From assembly GCA_003453595.1 (NCBI GenBank), contig DMOG01000025.1, positions 23,326 to 59,255 of the forward strand: DNA of 35,930 bases. Direction: 5' to 3'. Both the position numbers and the translations under genes were made by a program. Source of the DNA: Candidatus Uhrbacteria bacterium (GTDB lineage Bacteria > Patescibacteriota > Patescibacteriia > UBA9934). The notes beneath the pieces are model-generated. The model was not told the DNA's origin, searched no databases, and saw only the letters and a program-made list of their open reading frames with translations. Shown here in pieces: positions 13,559 to 22,539 of the stretch. Every line of letters starts with the position of its first letter. The first letter of the stretch is position 1.

Positions 13559-14962
13559 TGCCACGATTGCCTCACTATATGTTGGAAATGCGTGGAGCAT
13601 TGATTGGATATCGTCAAACTTAGCGTTGAGGTACATGCCAAGTGCTAATTCGTGTATCACTTCACCTGCATTTTGACCAATAATTTGTGCCCCTAAAATT
13701 TGATTAGTTTCCTTTTTCAATACGACCTTGATTAAACCCTCTCGCTTATTTTCAGTCACTGCCCTGCCGAGCGCGCCGACGGGAAATGATTTTACTGTTA
13801 TTTTATAACCTGCTTCTTTGGCATCTTTTTGGGTCATGCCTACTGATGCCACTTCTGGCATGGTAAAAGTTACTCGCGGCACCACCCGATTATCAATTTT
13901 CTTCATTGCCTTATTATTTACACAAACATTCCACCCAACAACTCCTCCGTCTCGGTGGGCGGTGTGTGTAAATTGCATTTTACTAGTAACATCACCGGCA
14001 GCAAAAATATGCTTTTGTGAAGTTTGTAAGTAATCATTAACAATCAACCGTCCGCGAGCATCAATCTTTATACCAGCACTGTCGAGATGCAGATTTTCTA
14101 CTCTTGGTTTGCGCCCAGCCGCAATTACAATCAAATCAACCTGCATGCTTTCTCGTTTCTTTTTTCCTTGCTGGTAAACCAACTCGACTTTTTTACCAAC
14201 TTTTTTTGATGATAACACTTTTGTATTGGTGAAAATGTTAGTTCCATGATTTTGCATCTGCTTACTTGCTAATAAACTTATCTCTTCATCTTCGCTACCT
14301 AAAATATGTGGCATTACTTCAAAAATTGTCACTTTTGTTCCGATCAATGAAAAAAATGTAGCAAGCTCGCAACCAACTGGACCGCCACCGATTATCGCAA
14401 CTGACTTTGGCTGTTTTTTTAAATCCATTATTTCTTTGTATGTGTAGTACGGTGTTTTCTCAATTCCATCGATTGGTGGCAATGTATTTTCAACACCGGT
14501 CGCGATCACGATAAACCTTGCTTTGATTTTTTTCTTATTAACTTTGACTGTGTGTTTATCTATAAATCTAGCCGATCCTTTTATTAATTTAATTCTATTT
14601 TGACCCAAGAGATTGCCCAATCTCTTGCCATCACCAGTAACTGCGCTGACAACTGACTGCTTGTACTTCATGATTTTTGCAAATGAATACATTGGTTTTT
14701 CGCATTTTACACCTAAAATTGGATATTCATTTTTTAAAAAATAGTAAGCTTTAGCCGAAGTAATCAACGCCTTGGTTGGAACGCAGGCATAATTTGGGCA
14801 TTCACCTCCAACTTTATCTTGCTCAATAATTATTACTTTTTTACCGCTCCCTCTGGCTGAAAATGCCGCGCTTATCCCAGCTGCACCGCTACCAATCACA
14901 AGCACATCGCAATCAAAAACAACATTTTTTTCTGAAAACTTTTTTCCTCCTTTTTTATTCAT
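13553..14962 (-). CDS. FAD-dependent pyridine nucleotide-disulfide oxidoreductase
   Basis: A 469-aa flavin disulfide reductase like mercuric reductase or dihydrolipoamide dehydrogenase. The FAD site is VLVIGSGAAGISA (residues 20-32). The redox-active disulfide is GGECPNYACVPTK with C55 and C60, spaced four apart as in the family. The NAD(P) site is VAIIGGGPVGCELA near 185, the second FAD motif IFAAGDV near 310. The C-terminal HAFPTYSE supplies the catalytic His-Pro and Glu of the dimer interface. No N-terminal metal-binding domain and no C-terminal vicinal Cys are present, so mercury reduction is unlikely. The substrate is unassigned; general thiol redox balance is a fair guess. It is the last gene of a four-gene operon, 2 nt after the previous stop. 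Confidence 0.88.
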   Translation of the reverse strand: MNKKGGKKFSEKNVVFDCDVLVIGSGAAGISAAFSARGSGKKVIIIEQDKVGGECPNYACVPTKALITSAKAYYFLKNEYPILGVKCEKPMYSFAKIMKYKQSVVSAVTGDGKRLGNLLGQNRIKLIKGSARFIDKHTVKVNKKKIKARFIVIATGVENTLPPIDGIEKTPYYTYKEIMDLKKQPKSVAIIGGGPVGCELATFFSLIGTKVTIFEVMPHILGSEDEEISLLASKQMQNHGTNIFTNTKVLSSKKVGKKVELVYQQGKKKRESMQVDLIVIAAGRKPRVENLHLDSAGIKIDARGRLIVNDYLQTSQKHIFAAGDVTSKMQFTHTAHRDGGVVGWNVCVNNKAMKKIDNRVVPRVTFTMPEVASVGMTQKDAKEAGYKITVKSFPVGALGRAVTENKREGLIKVVLKKETNQILGAQIIGQNAGEVIHELALGMYLNAKFDDIQSMLHAFPTYSEAIVAI

Positions 14963-14964
14963 AA

Positions 14965-15984
14965 TTAATTATCCTGACTTGATAATAATTCAATAGCCTT
15001 ATTCCACAGCCTATCTTCACCATGCTCTTTCATATAATACCACCATTCAACTCCCCACAAATCAATTTCATCTACTCCAATCAAATTTGCAAAGTCAAAA
15101 CCTTGCTGCATGTCTTCTGCTGGAAACATTTTATAAAAATCTTCAATGGATGAGTCAGTCCTGGCGATGTCTTCTGGAATCCATGGCTCCATTTGCAATT
15201 CGGATATAATTACCAAATCAACAAATGGTTCTACCAACATCCTTTGCAGTGTGTAAATTATTGGAGGATGAGGAAAAATAAAAACTCCAATAGTTTTATT
15301 CCAAACTTCGCGATACAAACTTACACCCAGCGTATCGATTCCTCTTGCCCGCAAAAACCAAAGTGATTGCTCCCCGCTGGCGGTAGATTGAATTTGATGA
15401 ATCGGGTCAAGCATTCTAACAAAATCAACTTCTTGATAAAACCAACTTGGTTCTGGCGCTGGACACTCACCAAATGGAAAAAACGGTTCATTCTCAACTT
15501 GCCACTTTTCCAAAGCCAGATGATCACGGTAGCGCTTGACAACCACATCAATCATTTGAAAAAGCGACTGTTTAAAGGCGATATTATCTGTCTGATCTGA
15601 CCAATCTGGAATAAAACATTCAGGCCAGCGTGGAACCTTTAATCCAATTGCCAGCGTCACTTTTATGTTATTTTCAGCTGCCTTGTCCATTAAATAATCA
15701 ATTTGGGAAAAATCAAATTCACCTGGTTTGGCCTCTATTTGATCCCAGTAAATTGGAATTCTGATATTTTCAATTGGCATTTCCTCAACAATGGCATCAA
15801 AAGTTTCATTAACATCTAAACCAAGATACTGAGCATATTGTGATGAAAATGAAACTCCATAATCTGGATTGCGGTTGTAGGAGATCGACTCAGTGACCAG
15901 TGCAATAAAAATAAAAACAATCACACAAACACATGTGTATTTTAACAATCGTTTTAGTGATGCGTATGGAATGAAAAATGACAT
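14965..15984 (-). CDS. Membrane-anchored glycoside-hydrolase-like protein (TIM barrel)
   Basis: A 339-aa protein with an N-terminal membrane anchor (about residues 13-32, basic before it) and an extracellular (beta/alpha)8 domain of the clan GH-A type. NIRIPIYWDQIEAKPGEFDF (73-92) is the usual strand-2 R-x-P-x-x-W-x-x-x-E segment. WQVENEPFFP (161-170) carries the acid/base Glu of the N-E-P motif. LVIISELQMEPWIP (257-270) offers a nucleophile Glu. The substrate cannot be predicted. Its stop is 2 nt before the reductase gene, and its start overlaps the stop of the upstream membrane protein by one base (TAATG), which implies coupled translation. Confidence 0.75.
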   Translation of the reverse strand: MSFFIPYASLKRLLKYTCVCVIVFIFIALVTESISYNRNPDYGVSFSSQYAQYLGLDVNETFDAIVEEMPIENIRIPIYWDQIEAKPGEFDFSQIDYLMDKAAENNIKVTLAIGLKVPRWPECFIPDWSDQTDNIAFKQSLFQMIDVVVKRYRDHLALEKWQVENEPFFPFGECPAPEPSWFYQEVDFVRMLDPIHQIQSTASGEQSLWFLRARGIDTLGVSLYREVWNKTIGVFIFPHPPIIYTLQRMLVEPFVDLVIISELQMEPWIPEDIARTDSSIEDFYKMFPAEDMQQGFDFANLIGVDEIDLWGVEWWYYMKEHGEDRLWNKAIELLSSQDN

Positions 15985-17558
15985 TAAATCTCCTCCCTTT
16001 TATCTTTTATAAAGGCAAACCATTCTTCAATAAATCTAACTGCAACTTTGAATGGCGATTCAATAATAAAATCAAAGAAATAAATAAATACATTAATCTT
16101 TGAAACCTTAACCGAAAGCCAGCGTCCAAAATGAACTATTGGCAAAACAACAATGTCAAAGATTGAACCAAACACACCTCTGCGCTGAGGCGAAAGAAGA
16201 ATGTCGCGGGTTGAACTGCGAATACGAATTCCAAAGAATGTTACCAAAGAGAGGAAGAATAAGAATAATGCAATTGAGAAAGCATTGAAATTTATTTGGT
16301 AAAGCAAAACACCAATAACTGAATATACTGCTAGGAAAACAAAAACATAAACAATTGTAAAAATTGTTGTCCAAGTTCCAAATCTATCTTTCTTAATCCT
16401 AATATTTAAAAAGTCATGGTTTGCCCCCACAACCAACGCCCGCGCCGCTGACTTATAATCATCAGCATTGCTATGCTCCGGAACTACCACGGTCATACTG
16501 ATAAAAGCTAAGAAAAATGGATGGAATAAAATGTTAATTACGAGTGGCATTACAAAAAGTTGACCATGAATAATTAAATCATACGGAACTTCTAGGATAA
16601 CTGCCAATGCCATTTTGGTAATAAATAGAAATAAAACAGCGCGCATGGCTGTTCTTTTTAACCGGGAACGAAATACTTTTGTTCGTTTTTTTAAAGCTTT
16701 CCAAATCGCCCGACCAAATAAGTCCGGTTCTTTGGTAACGAAAATTTCAAATTCAGTTGGATTATCTTCAATTACATCTTGCAAAACTCTAAACAAACCT
16801 GCCTGCCGACGCAATTTTTGTGAAAGTTTTTCAACAATTGGATGCCCAATCTGCCCATCGACAGTGGCAATTATTTTTGAAAGACCGGTCGCCACCTCAT
16901 CTATTCGAGCCGGAGTTGATGGTCCGTCCCAATCAGGATAATAAAGCGACAATGTTCTATACCTTAGAGTAGCTAAATCAGACTTTAATAATGTTTTATG
17001 AATAGCAATAAATAATAAAAGATCTTTTTCTTCTTGACCGGCGAGCATTCCTGGATCCCATTCAATCCTCGTTTTCATCTGCTCGTACATGTAGCTAACC
17101 ATTAATTCTTCTTTTTGATGAGAAACAATAACATATTCAAGTTCTGTGGAAAGCACATCAAGAACCCACTGAAAAGAAAATTCTGGCTTACAAGTATTTT
17201 CCGCTGACTGCAGAAGAGGACCGTATTTAAGAAAAATCGGGGAAAGTTTATTTATAAATTTTGTTGGAATCTGTTTGTTTGGTAAATATTTTGCCCAAAC
17301 AAGTTCGTGGACAAGACTCGACGCCATATTTTCAAGAGGCAAATCACTTCCCAAAAAACGACGCAACATACGGGCAATCGCGTTTCGTCGTAGAAGATGA
17401 TCTTCAGAATATTCCAAAGTTACACGCACCTTTTCATACAAAGATGCTGCCGTACTTGCCGGGACACTTACTTCAATAGTCTCGGCTCCTTCTTCCATTT
17501 CAATACCGCCACCTGAAGTCTGGATTGCCTTTGCAAGAGATAAAAGTCTTTCTGACAT
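15984..17558 (-). CDS. Hypothetical membrane protein, 524 aa
   Basis: I do not recognise the family. Residues 1-300 are soluble and mostly helical, with an acidic start (GGGIEMEEGAETIEVSV). From about 300 there are four or more membrane segments: AVLFLFITKMALAVIL, LFVMPLVINILFHPFFLAFI, TTIFTIVYVFVFLAVYSVIG and FSIALFLFFLSLVTFF. A basic loop, RIRSSTRDILLSPQRRG, and a final amphipathic region FDIVVLPIVHFGRWL follow. The large cytoplasmic N-domain suggests a scaffold or regulatory role at the membrane. It lies 8 nt after the LOG gene and overlaps the glycoside-hydrolase-like gene, so the three are one operon. Confidence 0.7.
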   Translation of the reverse strand: MSERLLSLAKAIQTSGGGIEMEEGAETIEVSVPASTAASLYEKVRVTLEYSEDHLLRRNAIARMLRRFLGSDLPLENMASSLVHELVWAKYLPNKQIPTKFINKLSPIFLKYGPLLQSAENTCKPEFSFQWVLDVLSTELEYVIVSHQKEELMVSYMYEQMKTRIEWDPGMLAGQEEKDLLLFIAIHKTLLKSDLATLRYRTLSLYYPDWDGPSTPARIDEVATGLSKIIATVDGQIGHPIVEKLSQKLRRQAGLFRVLQDVIEDNPTEFEIFVTKEPDLFGRAIWKALKKRTKVFRSRLKRTAMRAVLFLFITKMALAVILEVPYDLIIHGQLFVMPLVINILFHPFFLAFISMTVVVPEHSNADDYKSAARALVVGANHDFLNIRIKKDRFGTWTTIFTIVYVFVFLAVYSVIGVLLYQINFNAFSIALFLFFLSLVTFFGIRIRSSTRDILLSPQRRGVFGSIFDIVVLPIVHFGRWLSVKVSKINVFIYFFDFIIESPFKVAVRFIEEWFAFIKDKREEI

Positions 17559-17566
17559 AAGAAAAT

Positions 17567-18298
17567 TTAAAAGAATGTACGTTCAGTTGAATCTTTAACA
17601 AGATCAAACGCTTCTTGGGCTGTATCAACAATTGAAAATAAATCTAAATCACTCTTATTGATAGTAGCTAATTTTTCAAGTTGAAATTCTTTTATCCAAT
17701 CTTCTAAACCTCCCCAATATTCTTTACCAACCAGCACAACTGGGATTTTTTCAGATTTTTCTGTTTGTATAAGAGTTAATATTTCAAAAAGTTCATCAAT
17801 TGTTCCAAAGCCACCAGGAAAATACACATAAGCCTGAGCTGAGGCTGCCAAAATTACCTTGCGCGTAAAAAAGTAATGAAACGCCCGCGAAAATGTTACA
17901 TACGGATTTATTCGTTGTTCGGTTGGCAGTTGAATATTTATTCCCACTGACTTTCCCTTTGCCTCATAAGCGCCCTTATTTGCTGCCTCCATGATTCCAG
18001 GACCACCGCCAGTAACAACTGTAAATCCATTTTTTGCTAAAAGCTTTCCTAATTGTTCGGCCTCTTGGTACCATCTGTTGTCTGGAGCAAATCGCGCTGA
18101 ACCAAAAATTGTTACCTCATGATCAAGCTGTGAAAGAAATTGAAACCCTTCCACAAACTCAGCCATGATTCTAAAAATTCTCCATGTTATATCTGACATG
18201 CGCGGAGCTTGCCCGGCAAGTTTACACACTTCAACCTCTTCTGGGGTTAAAGGCATACGAGTTGTTCGATTTTTATCTTCTTTTTTTATTTGTATCAT
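17567..18298 (-). CDS. LOG-family / TIGR00730 Rossmann-fold protein
   Basis: About 243 aa of the LOG family (often mis-named lysine decarboxylase). TVVTGGGPGIMEAANKGAYE and YFPGGFGTIDELFEILT are the signature nucleotide- and catalysis-linked motifs (P-G-G-x-G-T-x-x-E). Family members release cytokinin-like bases from nucleoside 5'-monophosphates or act as nucleotide 5'-monophosphate phosphoribohydrolases; the bacterial role here is unknown. An upstream ATG at 18325 is in frame, but AAAGAGAC about 7 nt before ATG 18298 (MIQIKK) makes the shorter form more likely. First gene of the four-gene operon. Confidence 0.85.
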   Translation of the reverse strand: MIQIKKEDKNRTTRMPLTPEEVEVCKLAGQAPRMSDITWRIFRIMAEFVEGFQFLSQLDHEVTIFGSARFAPDNRWYQEAEQLGKLLAKNGFTVVTGGGPGIMEAANKGAYEAKGKSVGINIQLPTEQRINPYVTFSRAFHYFFTRKVILAASAQAYVYFPGGFGTIDELFEILTLIQTEKSEKIPVVLVGKEYWGGLEDWIKEFQLEKLATINKSDLDLFSIVDTAQEAFDLVKDSTERTFF

Positions 18299-18352
18299 AA
18301 AAGTCTCTTTTTCATATTGTATCACGAAAGAAGCGCAAAGAGCAGTAAGTTA

Positions 18353-18381
18353 TTGACAAGTGTTTTCTTTCTATTTATCAT
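18353..18381 (+). promoter_or_regulatory. Sigma-70-type promoter for the 51-aa protein gene
   Basis: TTGACA (18353-18358), a 17-bp spacer, then TATCAT (18376-18381). A leader of about 28 nt follows before the Shine-Dalgarno. This is the cleanest promoter in the window. Confidence 0.75.
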
Positions 18382-18415
18382 AGCACCACAACATTTTTCT
18401 GGAGGTCAAATCTAA

Positions 18416-18571
18416 ATGCCACTTGAGCCTGATACTAAAGAAATTCTCAAAGTGCATCCATCTACAAATCAGCAAACATTTAGCAATACAACGATTATGT
18501 TCATCTTAATCGTCCTGGTAGTGCCATTAATGGCTTTGCTCGATTGGCTCATGCCACTATCACCGCGATAG
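18416..18571 (+). CDS. Small single-pass membrane protein, 51 aa
   Basis: A short gene with complete signals: promoter at 18353-18381, Shine-Dalgarno GGAGGT at 18401-18406, ATG 10 nt later, and a hairpin with a T-rich tail at 18610-18640. The product starts with a polar N-terminus (MPLEPDTKEILKVHPS) and has one hydrophobic helix, IMFILIVLVVPLMALLDWL, near the end. No family is recognised. It stands alone on the plus strand between two minus-strand operons, so it is regulated separately. Secreted or membrane-inserted small proteins of this kind cannot be assigned a role from sequence. Confidence 0.65.
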   Translation: MPLEPDTKEILKVHPSTNQQTFSNTTIMFILIVLVVPLMALLDWLMPLSPR

Positions 18572-18609
18572 CATCCCCATATCTAAGCTAAGCTCTTCCT
18601 TCACGACTC

Positions 18610-18640
18610 ACCCTGCTCTTGCGCAGGGTTCTGTGTTTTA
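18610..18640 (+). terminator. Terminator of the 51-aa protein gene
   Basis: A 7-bp stem ACCCTGC/GCAGGGT with loop TCTTGC, followed by TCTGTGTTTT. Confidence 0.55.
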
Positions 18641-18642
18641 AA

Positions 18643-18682
18643 TCCGAAACAAACCCACCTTAAGCCGATCGGCCCAAGGTGG
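18643..18682 (-). terminator. Terminator of the mltG-DUF2207 operon
   Basis: On the minus strand the stem CCACCTT/AAGGTGG (18655-18661 and 18676-18682) is followed by GTTTGTTT. It faces the terminator of the plus-strand small gene. Confidence 0.6.
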
Positions 18683-18709
18683 ATAAAAAACTTTCGACTT
18701 TCCCCCTCA

Positions 18710-20422
18710 CTACCACGACCCGCCACCACCACCGCCGAATCCTCCACCAGAGTGACCGCCGCCGCCTGAGCCAGATGATCCTGGAAGGGTTGATGATTTA
18801 ACAAAATTTGTCACGGAATTAAATCTGCCTGTTTGGGCCATCACTATAAGCGCTGTATTCCCTGTATACCAATTTGGTTTTTCCTGATGTAAACCTGCAA
18901 AAGTCTTTGCCCATTTTTGCACATCATTAAACGCGATTGCGTATGGAAGATACTCTGCAAATATATTTTCTTTTTCCTGCCACTCACTTCGGTAACGCTC
19001 GGCTGTATGCATAAAATCCTTAAATCCTAACAACTCCCACTTAGCGTCTGATCCCTTCTGAGTGAGTTTGCGCATGAATACTCCGAATAGACAAATTCCA
19101 ACTCCACAAATTACACAACTAAGAATTGTGAATATTCCAAAAACCGACGCTACTATTATTCCGATAAATGCTGTGGCTACGCCAACAATAAACACAAGAA
19201 TAGAATAAATTAATGACTTTTTAATAAAATATCCATCATCAAACATCTGGGCGTTTATTTTCCTCTTCAGATTTTGAACCTCTCTAGGGTTCACGACACG
19301 CTTTATATTTTCAAGCGTAATTAAATCCATTCGCCCTTTAAAGAGCATGTCATGATAATACGCATGAGCAGCATCCAGTCCTTCTGAAGTTTTTAGTGGA
19401 GTTAATGTTATTGTTGGAGTTTGCTTAAAAATACCAGCTAGATTTTCTTTTTCTTGAACATCAATCTTTAAATATCCATCAACTGCCAATTGAATAATCA
19501 TGGCACTCATGTGATCTGGCTTAAGATTTCCATTGCATAGAATCATACCAGCATAAACCGCCTTCATTCCTTTTAAAGGTTCGTATTGTGCGACAATCGC
19601 ACGATCAATTTTAATGTCTTTTCCGTGCTTAAGCCATAAGAAAAACACTCCAATTAAAAGCAATATCGGAATTACGCCCAACCAATTATCTTCCACTAAC
19701 CAAATAAACCGATCAAGCGATGTTGGCTCAAAAATTACACCCTTATCAAACCCGACTGCCACAGTTAAAAAATCATTAGCTGAAAAACTCTCTGTTGATC
19801 CTTGAATCGCTTTTGTACAAAATTGTGCCTCTGATCCATATTCTCCGGTGTAACAAGATGACTGAATAATCTCAGTACCATCAGGCAAAATTACTGTCGC
19901 TGATGAGCGCTCGATCGGAACTTCCCATTCTGTTCCTGTCACATTCCAATAAAGCTCATCGTATTTGTCAAAATATAAAAACACGCGATCAACAGTGTAT
20001 GTGACCTCGTATTGATGCGATCCGGTAATCAACTCATTCTCATCACCAATACGGATCGTTGTATCTCCATAATTATAAGTATAAGAAATCAACGCCGGCT
20101 TGCCGTCTTGCCTAAATGACAAAAAACGAAGATCTATTAAATTTTGATTTCCGTATTTATCTTCATATCGAATTGGAATCACACGATAGATCCCGTGTTT
20201 ATCAGTATTAAATGTCACATCGATTGTTTCTGTAACAGTCAATGTAGCATCTTCGTTTACTTGAACTACTGAATCAAAAGAGTCGATCGTCCAATTTTCC
20301 TGTGCGGAAACGGGCGTTGCAAAATGTAGAAAGTAAAAAGTAGAAAGCAGGGTTGCTAAAAAAACAAACTTAATACAAGTACCTAGTCTTGTTGGCAACA
20401 TGCTCATCGAAAGTTTTTGCAT
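18710..20422 (-). CDS. DUF2207-family membrane protein with glycine-rich tail
   Basis: A 570-aa DUF2207 (PF09972) protein. The signal peptide spans residues about 10-40 (FVFLATLLSTFYFLHF, then PVSAQ). The extracellular beta domain (42-245) begins NWTIDSFDSVVQVNEDATLT, the standard opening. A membrane helix at about 248-265 (VIPILLLIGVFFLWLKHGK) precedes a cytoplasmic winged-helix-like segment and two more helices (about 405-450). The end is a Ser/Gly run closing with GGFGGGGGGSW, typical of this family. Function is unknown; an envelope role is likely. The start is set by AAGGAG 9 nt before ATG 20422, which makes a 53-nt overlap with mltG and implies translational coupling. Confidence 0.88.
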   Translation of the reverse strand: MQKLSMSMLPTRLGTCIKFVFLATLLSTFYFLHFATPVSAQENWTIDSFDSVVQVNEDATLTVTETIDVTFNTDKHGIYRVIPIRYEDKYGNQNLIDLRFLSFRQDGKPALISYTYNYGDTTIRIGDENELITGSHQYEVTYTVDRVFLYFDKYDELYWNVTGTEWEVPIERSSATVILPDGTEIIQSSCYTGEYGSEAQFCTKAIQGSTESFSANDFLTVAVGFDKGVIFEPTSLDRFIWLVEDNWLGVIPILLLIGVFFLWLKHGKDIKIDRAIVAQYEPLKGMKAVYAGMILCNGNLKPDHMSAMIIQLAVDGYLKIDVQEKENLAGIFKQTPTITLTPLKTSEGLDAAHAYYHDMLFKGRMDLITLENIKRVVNPREVQNLKRKINAQMFDDGYFIKKSLIYSILVFIVGVATAFIGIIVASVFGIFTILSCVICGVGICLFGVFMRKLTQKGSDAKWELLGFKDFMHTAERYRSEWQEKENIFAEYLPYAIAFNDVQKWAKTFAGLHQEKPNWYTGNTALIVMAQTGRFNSVTNFVKSSTLPGSSGSGGGGHSGGGFGGGGGGSW

Positions 20423-21386
20423 ATATTGTTTCTCCTTGCGGAGTTGCTAAGAAATAAAGATAATCATTTGATTGTGGGTGCAGAGCGGCATCGATCGAAT
20501 TAATGCCAGGATTTGAGATTGGACCAGGAGTTAAACCAGCGTACATGTAAGTATTGTACATTGAATCAATCTCTAAATCTTCAGCTGACACAGCCGGAGT
20601 ATCTTTGCCAGTAATATAATTTACTGTTGCACATGATTGCAAAGGCATTCCAATCTCAAGTCTATTATGAAAAATGCCTGACACGATTTTCATCTCATTA
20701 GCCGATGGAACTTCTTTTTCAATAATGGACGCAAGAGTCAAAAGCTCATGAATCGACTCAACCCCCTCAATTCCATCGATCCCCTCTACTTCTCCCTCCA
20801 TCTGATCAACCATGGTTGTAACAATATCTCCGGCAGTTGCATTTGGATAAAATCGATAAGTGTCTGGGAAAAGAAAACCTTCCAGATCTACCGAATCGGG
20901 CTTGTTTGTCTTGATAAAATCAGAACTTTGCTCCAATGGTGAATTAACCCCTGTCCAATAATTCCAATCTTCTGCACTAATTTCAAAAGTCGAGGTAACA
21001 ATCTTGCCAATCTTTTTTAATGAATATCCTTCAGGAATCGTGATCGAAATATCTTGACCTGATGAATATTGAGTAAGTCGATCTATCAGATTTGCATAAC
21101 TCATGCGTGGCTCGACTTGATAAGTACCTGCTAAAATTGATCGTGCACTACCATCAAGCTTTGCATAAAAAGTAAACCAAAACTTTGAAACAATTAAATC
21201 TTGGTCTTCAAGAACTTGAGCAACTTCTGAAAAACTTGCTCCCTGTCCAATAGCAAACAGAATCGGCTCAGCATCCCGCGGTGGGTCTTGAATCCAAAAT
21301 CGATATGTTTGCGAACAAATCATAACAACCACAATTGCTACAAATATAGCCAAGACAGATAAACAAGCAATAATTTTTTTTACCAT
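20370..21386 (-). CDS. mltG: Endolytic murein transglycosylase MltG
   Basis: A 338-aa YceG/MltG protein that cuts nascent glycan strands and helps end peptidoglycan chains. One N-terminal membrane helix (residues 4-24) is followed by a LysM-like subdomain and the catalytic domain. The key Glu is in LLTLASIIEKEVPSA. Other family marks are LEGFLFPDTYRFYPNA, IFHNRLEIGMPLQSCATVNY and the C-terminal YAGLTPGPISNPG. Length is normal for the family. It is 2 nt after the nucleotidyltransferase gene and overlaps the DUF2207 gene, so sugar activation, wall cutting and an envelope protein share one operon. Confidence 0.93.
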   Translation of the reverse strand: MVKKIIACLSVLAIFVAIVVVMICSQTYRFWIQDPPRDAEPILFAIGQGASFSEVAQVLEDQDLIVSKFWFTFYAKLDGSARSILAGTYQVEPRMSYANLIDRLTQYSSGQDISITIPEGYSLKKIGKIVTSTFEISAEDWNYWTGVNSPLEQSSDFIKTNKPDSVDLEGFLFPDTYRFYPNATAGDIVTTMVDQMEGEVEGIDGIEGVESIHELLTLASIIEKEVPSANEMKIVSGIFHNRLEIGMPLQSCATVNYITGKDTPAVSAEDLEIDSMYNTYMYAGLTPGPISNPGINSIDAALHPQSNDYLYFLATPQGETIYAKTFDEHVANKTRYLY

Positions 21387-21388
21387 AT

Positions 21389-22141
21389 TTAATCCTTCAA
21401 AATATTTTCCTTAATAAACTTTGCCACGCGCTCGAGGCGTTCGTGAGTGCCGGAGTCAAACCATGGTTCAGTGGCGTGATAGAAACCAAGGTCGTGGTCG
21501 CTTTTATCAAGTAAAGGCCAAATATCAATTTCGTTTGAAATTGGACACTGCTTGGGGATAAGATCTCGAACTCGTGGCGTCATAATGTACCAACCTGAGG
21601 AAACAAAAATCGAATCACAATTTTTCAAATGTGATTCGCATTCTTTTCGATCAATATAATTTATTAGTCGACTTTTATCCTCATCATGCACCAAAACTTC
21701 GTAAGCCGCATGCTTATCCACTGGAATTTCAATTGCCCCAATCGTTGCCGCTCCCCCAACTTCTTTGTGCCGATCAAAAAATTTATCAATATCAATCCAA
21801 AATAAATTGTCCGCATTGGCCACAATAAAATTATCATCAAGCTCATCCCAATCTACAAGCTGAGTCCAACCCCCAGTTCCCATCGGCTCTGGCTCTTCCA
21901 AGTATGATATTTCCATGCCAAAACTTGCTCCATCATCAAAATAATTTTTAATTTGATCTCCCATGTGAGCGACAGACAAAGCAACACTGGTTATCCCATG
22001 TTTTTTTAAATGATCTAAAACATACTCAATCATTGGCCGACCATGGATTAAAACCATGGGTTTTGGACAATTATCAGTAAGTGGGGCCAAACGAGTGCCC
22101 TTTCCGCCAGCAAGCAAAATAGCCTGTATTGGTCGTTTCAT
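21389..22141 (-). CDS. Sugar-1-phosphate nucleotidyltransferase
   Basis: A 250-aa NTP_transferase that activates a sugar 1-phosphate with NTP, for example a mannose or heptose guanylyltransferase. The nucleotide loop is ILLAGGKGTRLAPLTDNCPK (residues 8-27), then LIHGRPMIEYVLDHL, EPMGTGG and the metal-binding Asp in ANADNLFWID. No left-handed beta-helix acyltransferase domain is attached, so it is not GlmU. The exact sugar and base cannot be told. It is the first gene of the operon with mltG. A -10-like TACAAT lies about 15 nt upstream of the start. Confidence 0.85.
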   Translation of the reverse strand: MKRPIQAILLAGGKGTRLAPLTDNCPKPMVLIHGRPMIEYVLDHLKKHGITSVALSVAHMGDQIKNYFDDGASFGMEISYLEEPEPMGTGGWTQLVDWDELDDNFIVANADNLFWIDIDKFFDRHKEVGGAATIGAIEIPVDKHAAYEVLVHDEDKSRLINYIDRKECESHLKNCDSIFVSSGWYIMTPRVRDLIPKQCPISNEIDIWPLLDKSDHDLGFYHATEPWFDSGTHERLERVAKFIKENILKD

Positions 22142-22171
22142 AATGAAACTATTGTAGCGTTTTAAAGCAAA

Positions 22172-22471
22172 AATGTCGATTTTTAACTTGGGGTCAGGTC
22201 TTTACTCGGAACACCACTTTTCAAATTTTGGGGTCAGGTCTTTACTCGTTACACATGAATATGAATTTGGCTAGTCTTTAACAAAAAAATAGACTCTATC
22301 AAATTAATGAAATATATTTGAGTCAAAATTACAAAATATCTAGGTCTATATATATAAAACTTATCAAAATCCTTAATAAATACATCAAAAAGTAATAGGT
22401 AAAGACCTGACCCCAGTTCTAGATATTTGGTGTTCCGAGTAAAGACCTGACCCCGTAGATCAACTCATTGA
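22172..22471. repeat. REP/MITE-like element, copy 1
   Basis: A 300-bp element present again at 23318-23617 with only a few differences. The ends are perfect 27-bp inverted repeats: 22190-22216, beginning GGGGTCAGGTCTTTACTCGG, and 22428-22454, its complement. Inside is a second, shorter pair of GGGGTCAGGTCTTTAC type (22230-22248 against 22399-22414). The core is A/T-rich with no coding potential. GGGGTCAGGTCTT palindromes are known around REP-associated tyrosine (Y1/IS200-like) transposases, so this may be a non-autonomous element moved in trans. Confidence 0.8.
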
Positions 22472-22539
22472 CTTTTGATTAAAAATATCGCAAGCTGATT
22501 GCGCGATGTTCATCCCTTTCAACAGCCGAGGATAAAACC

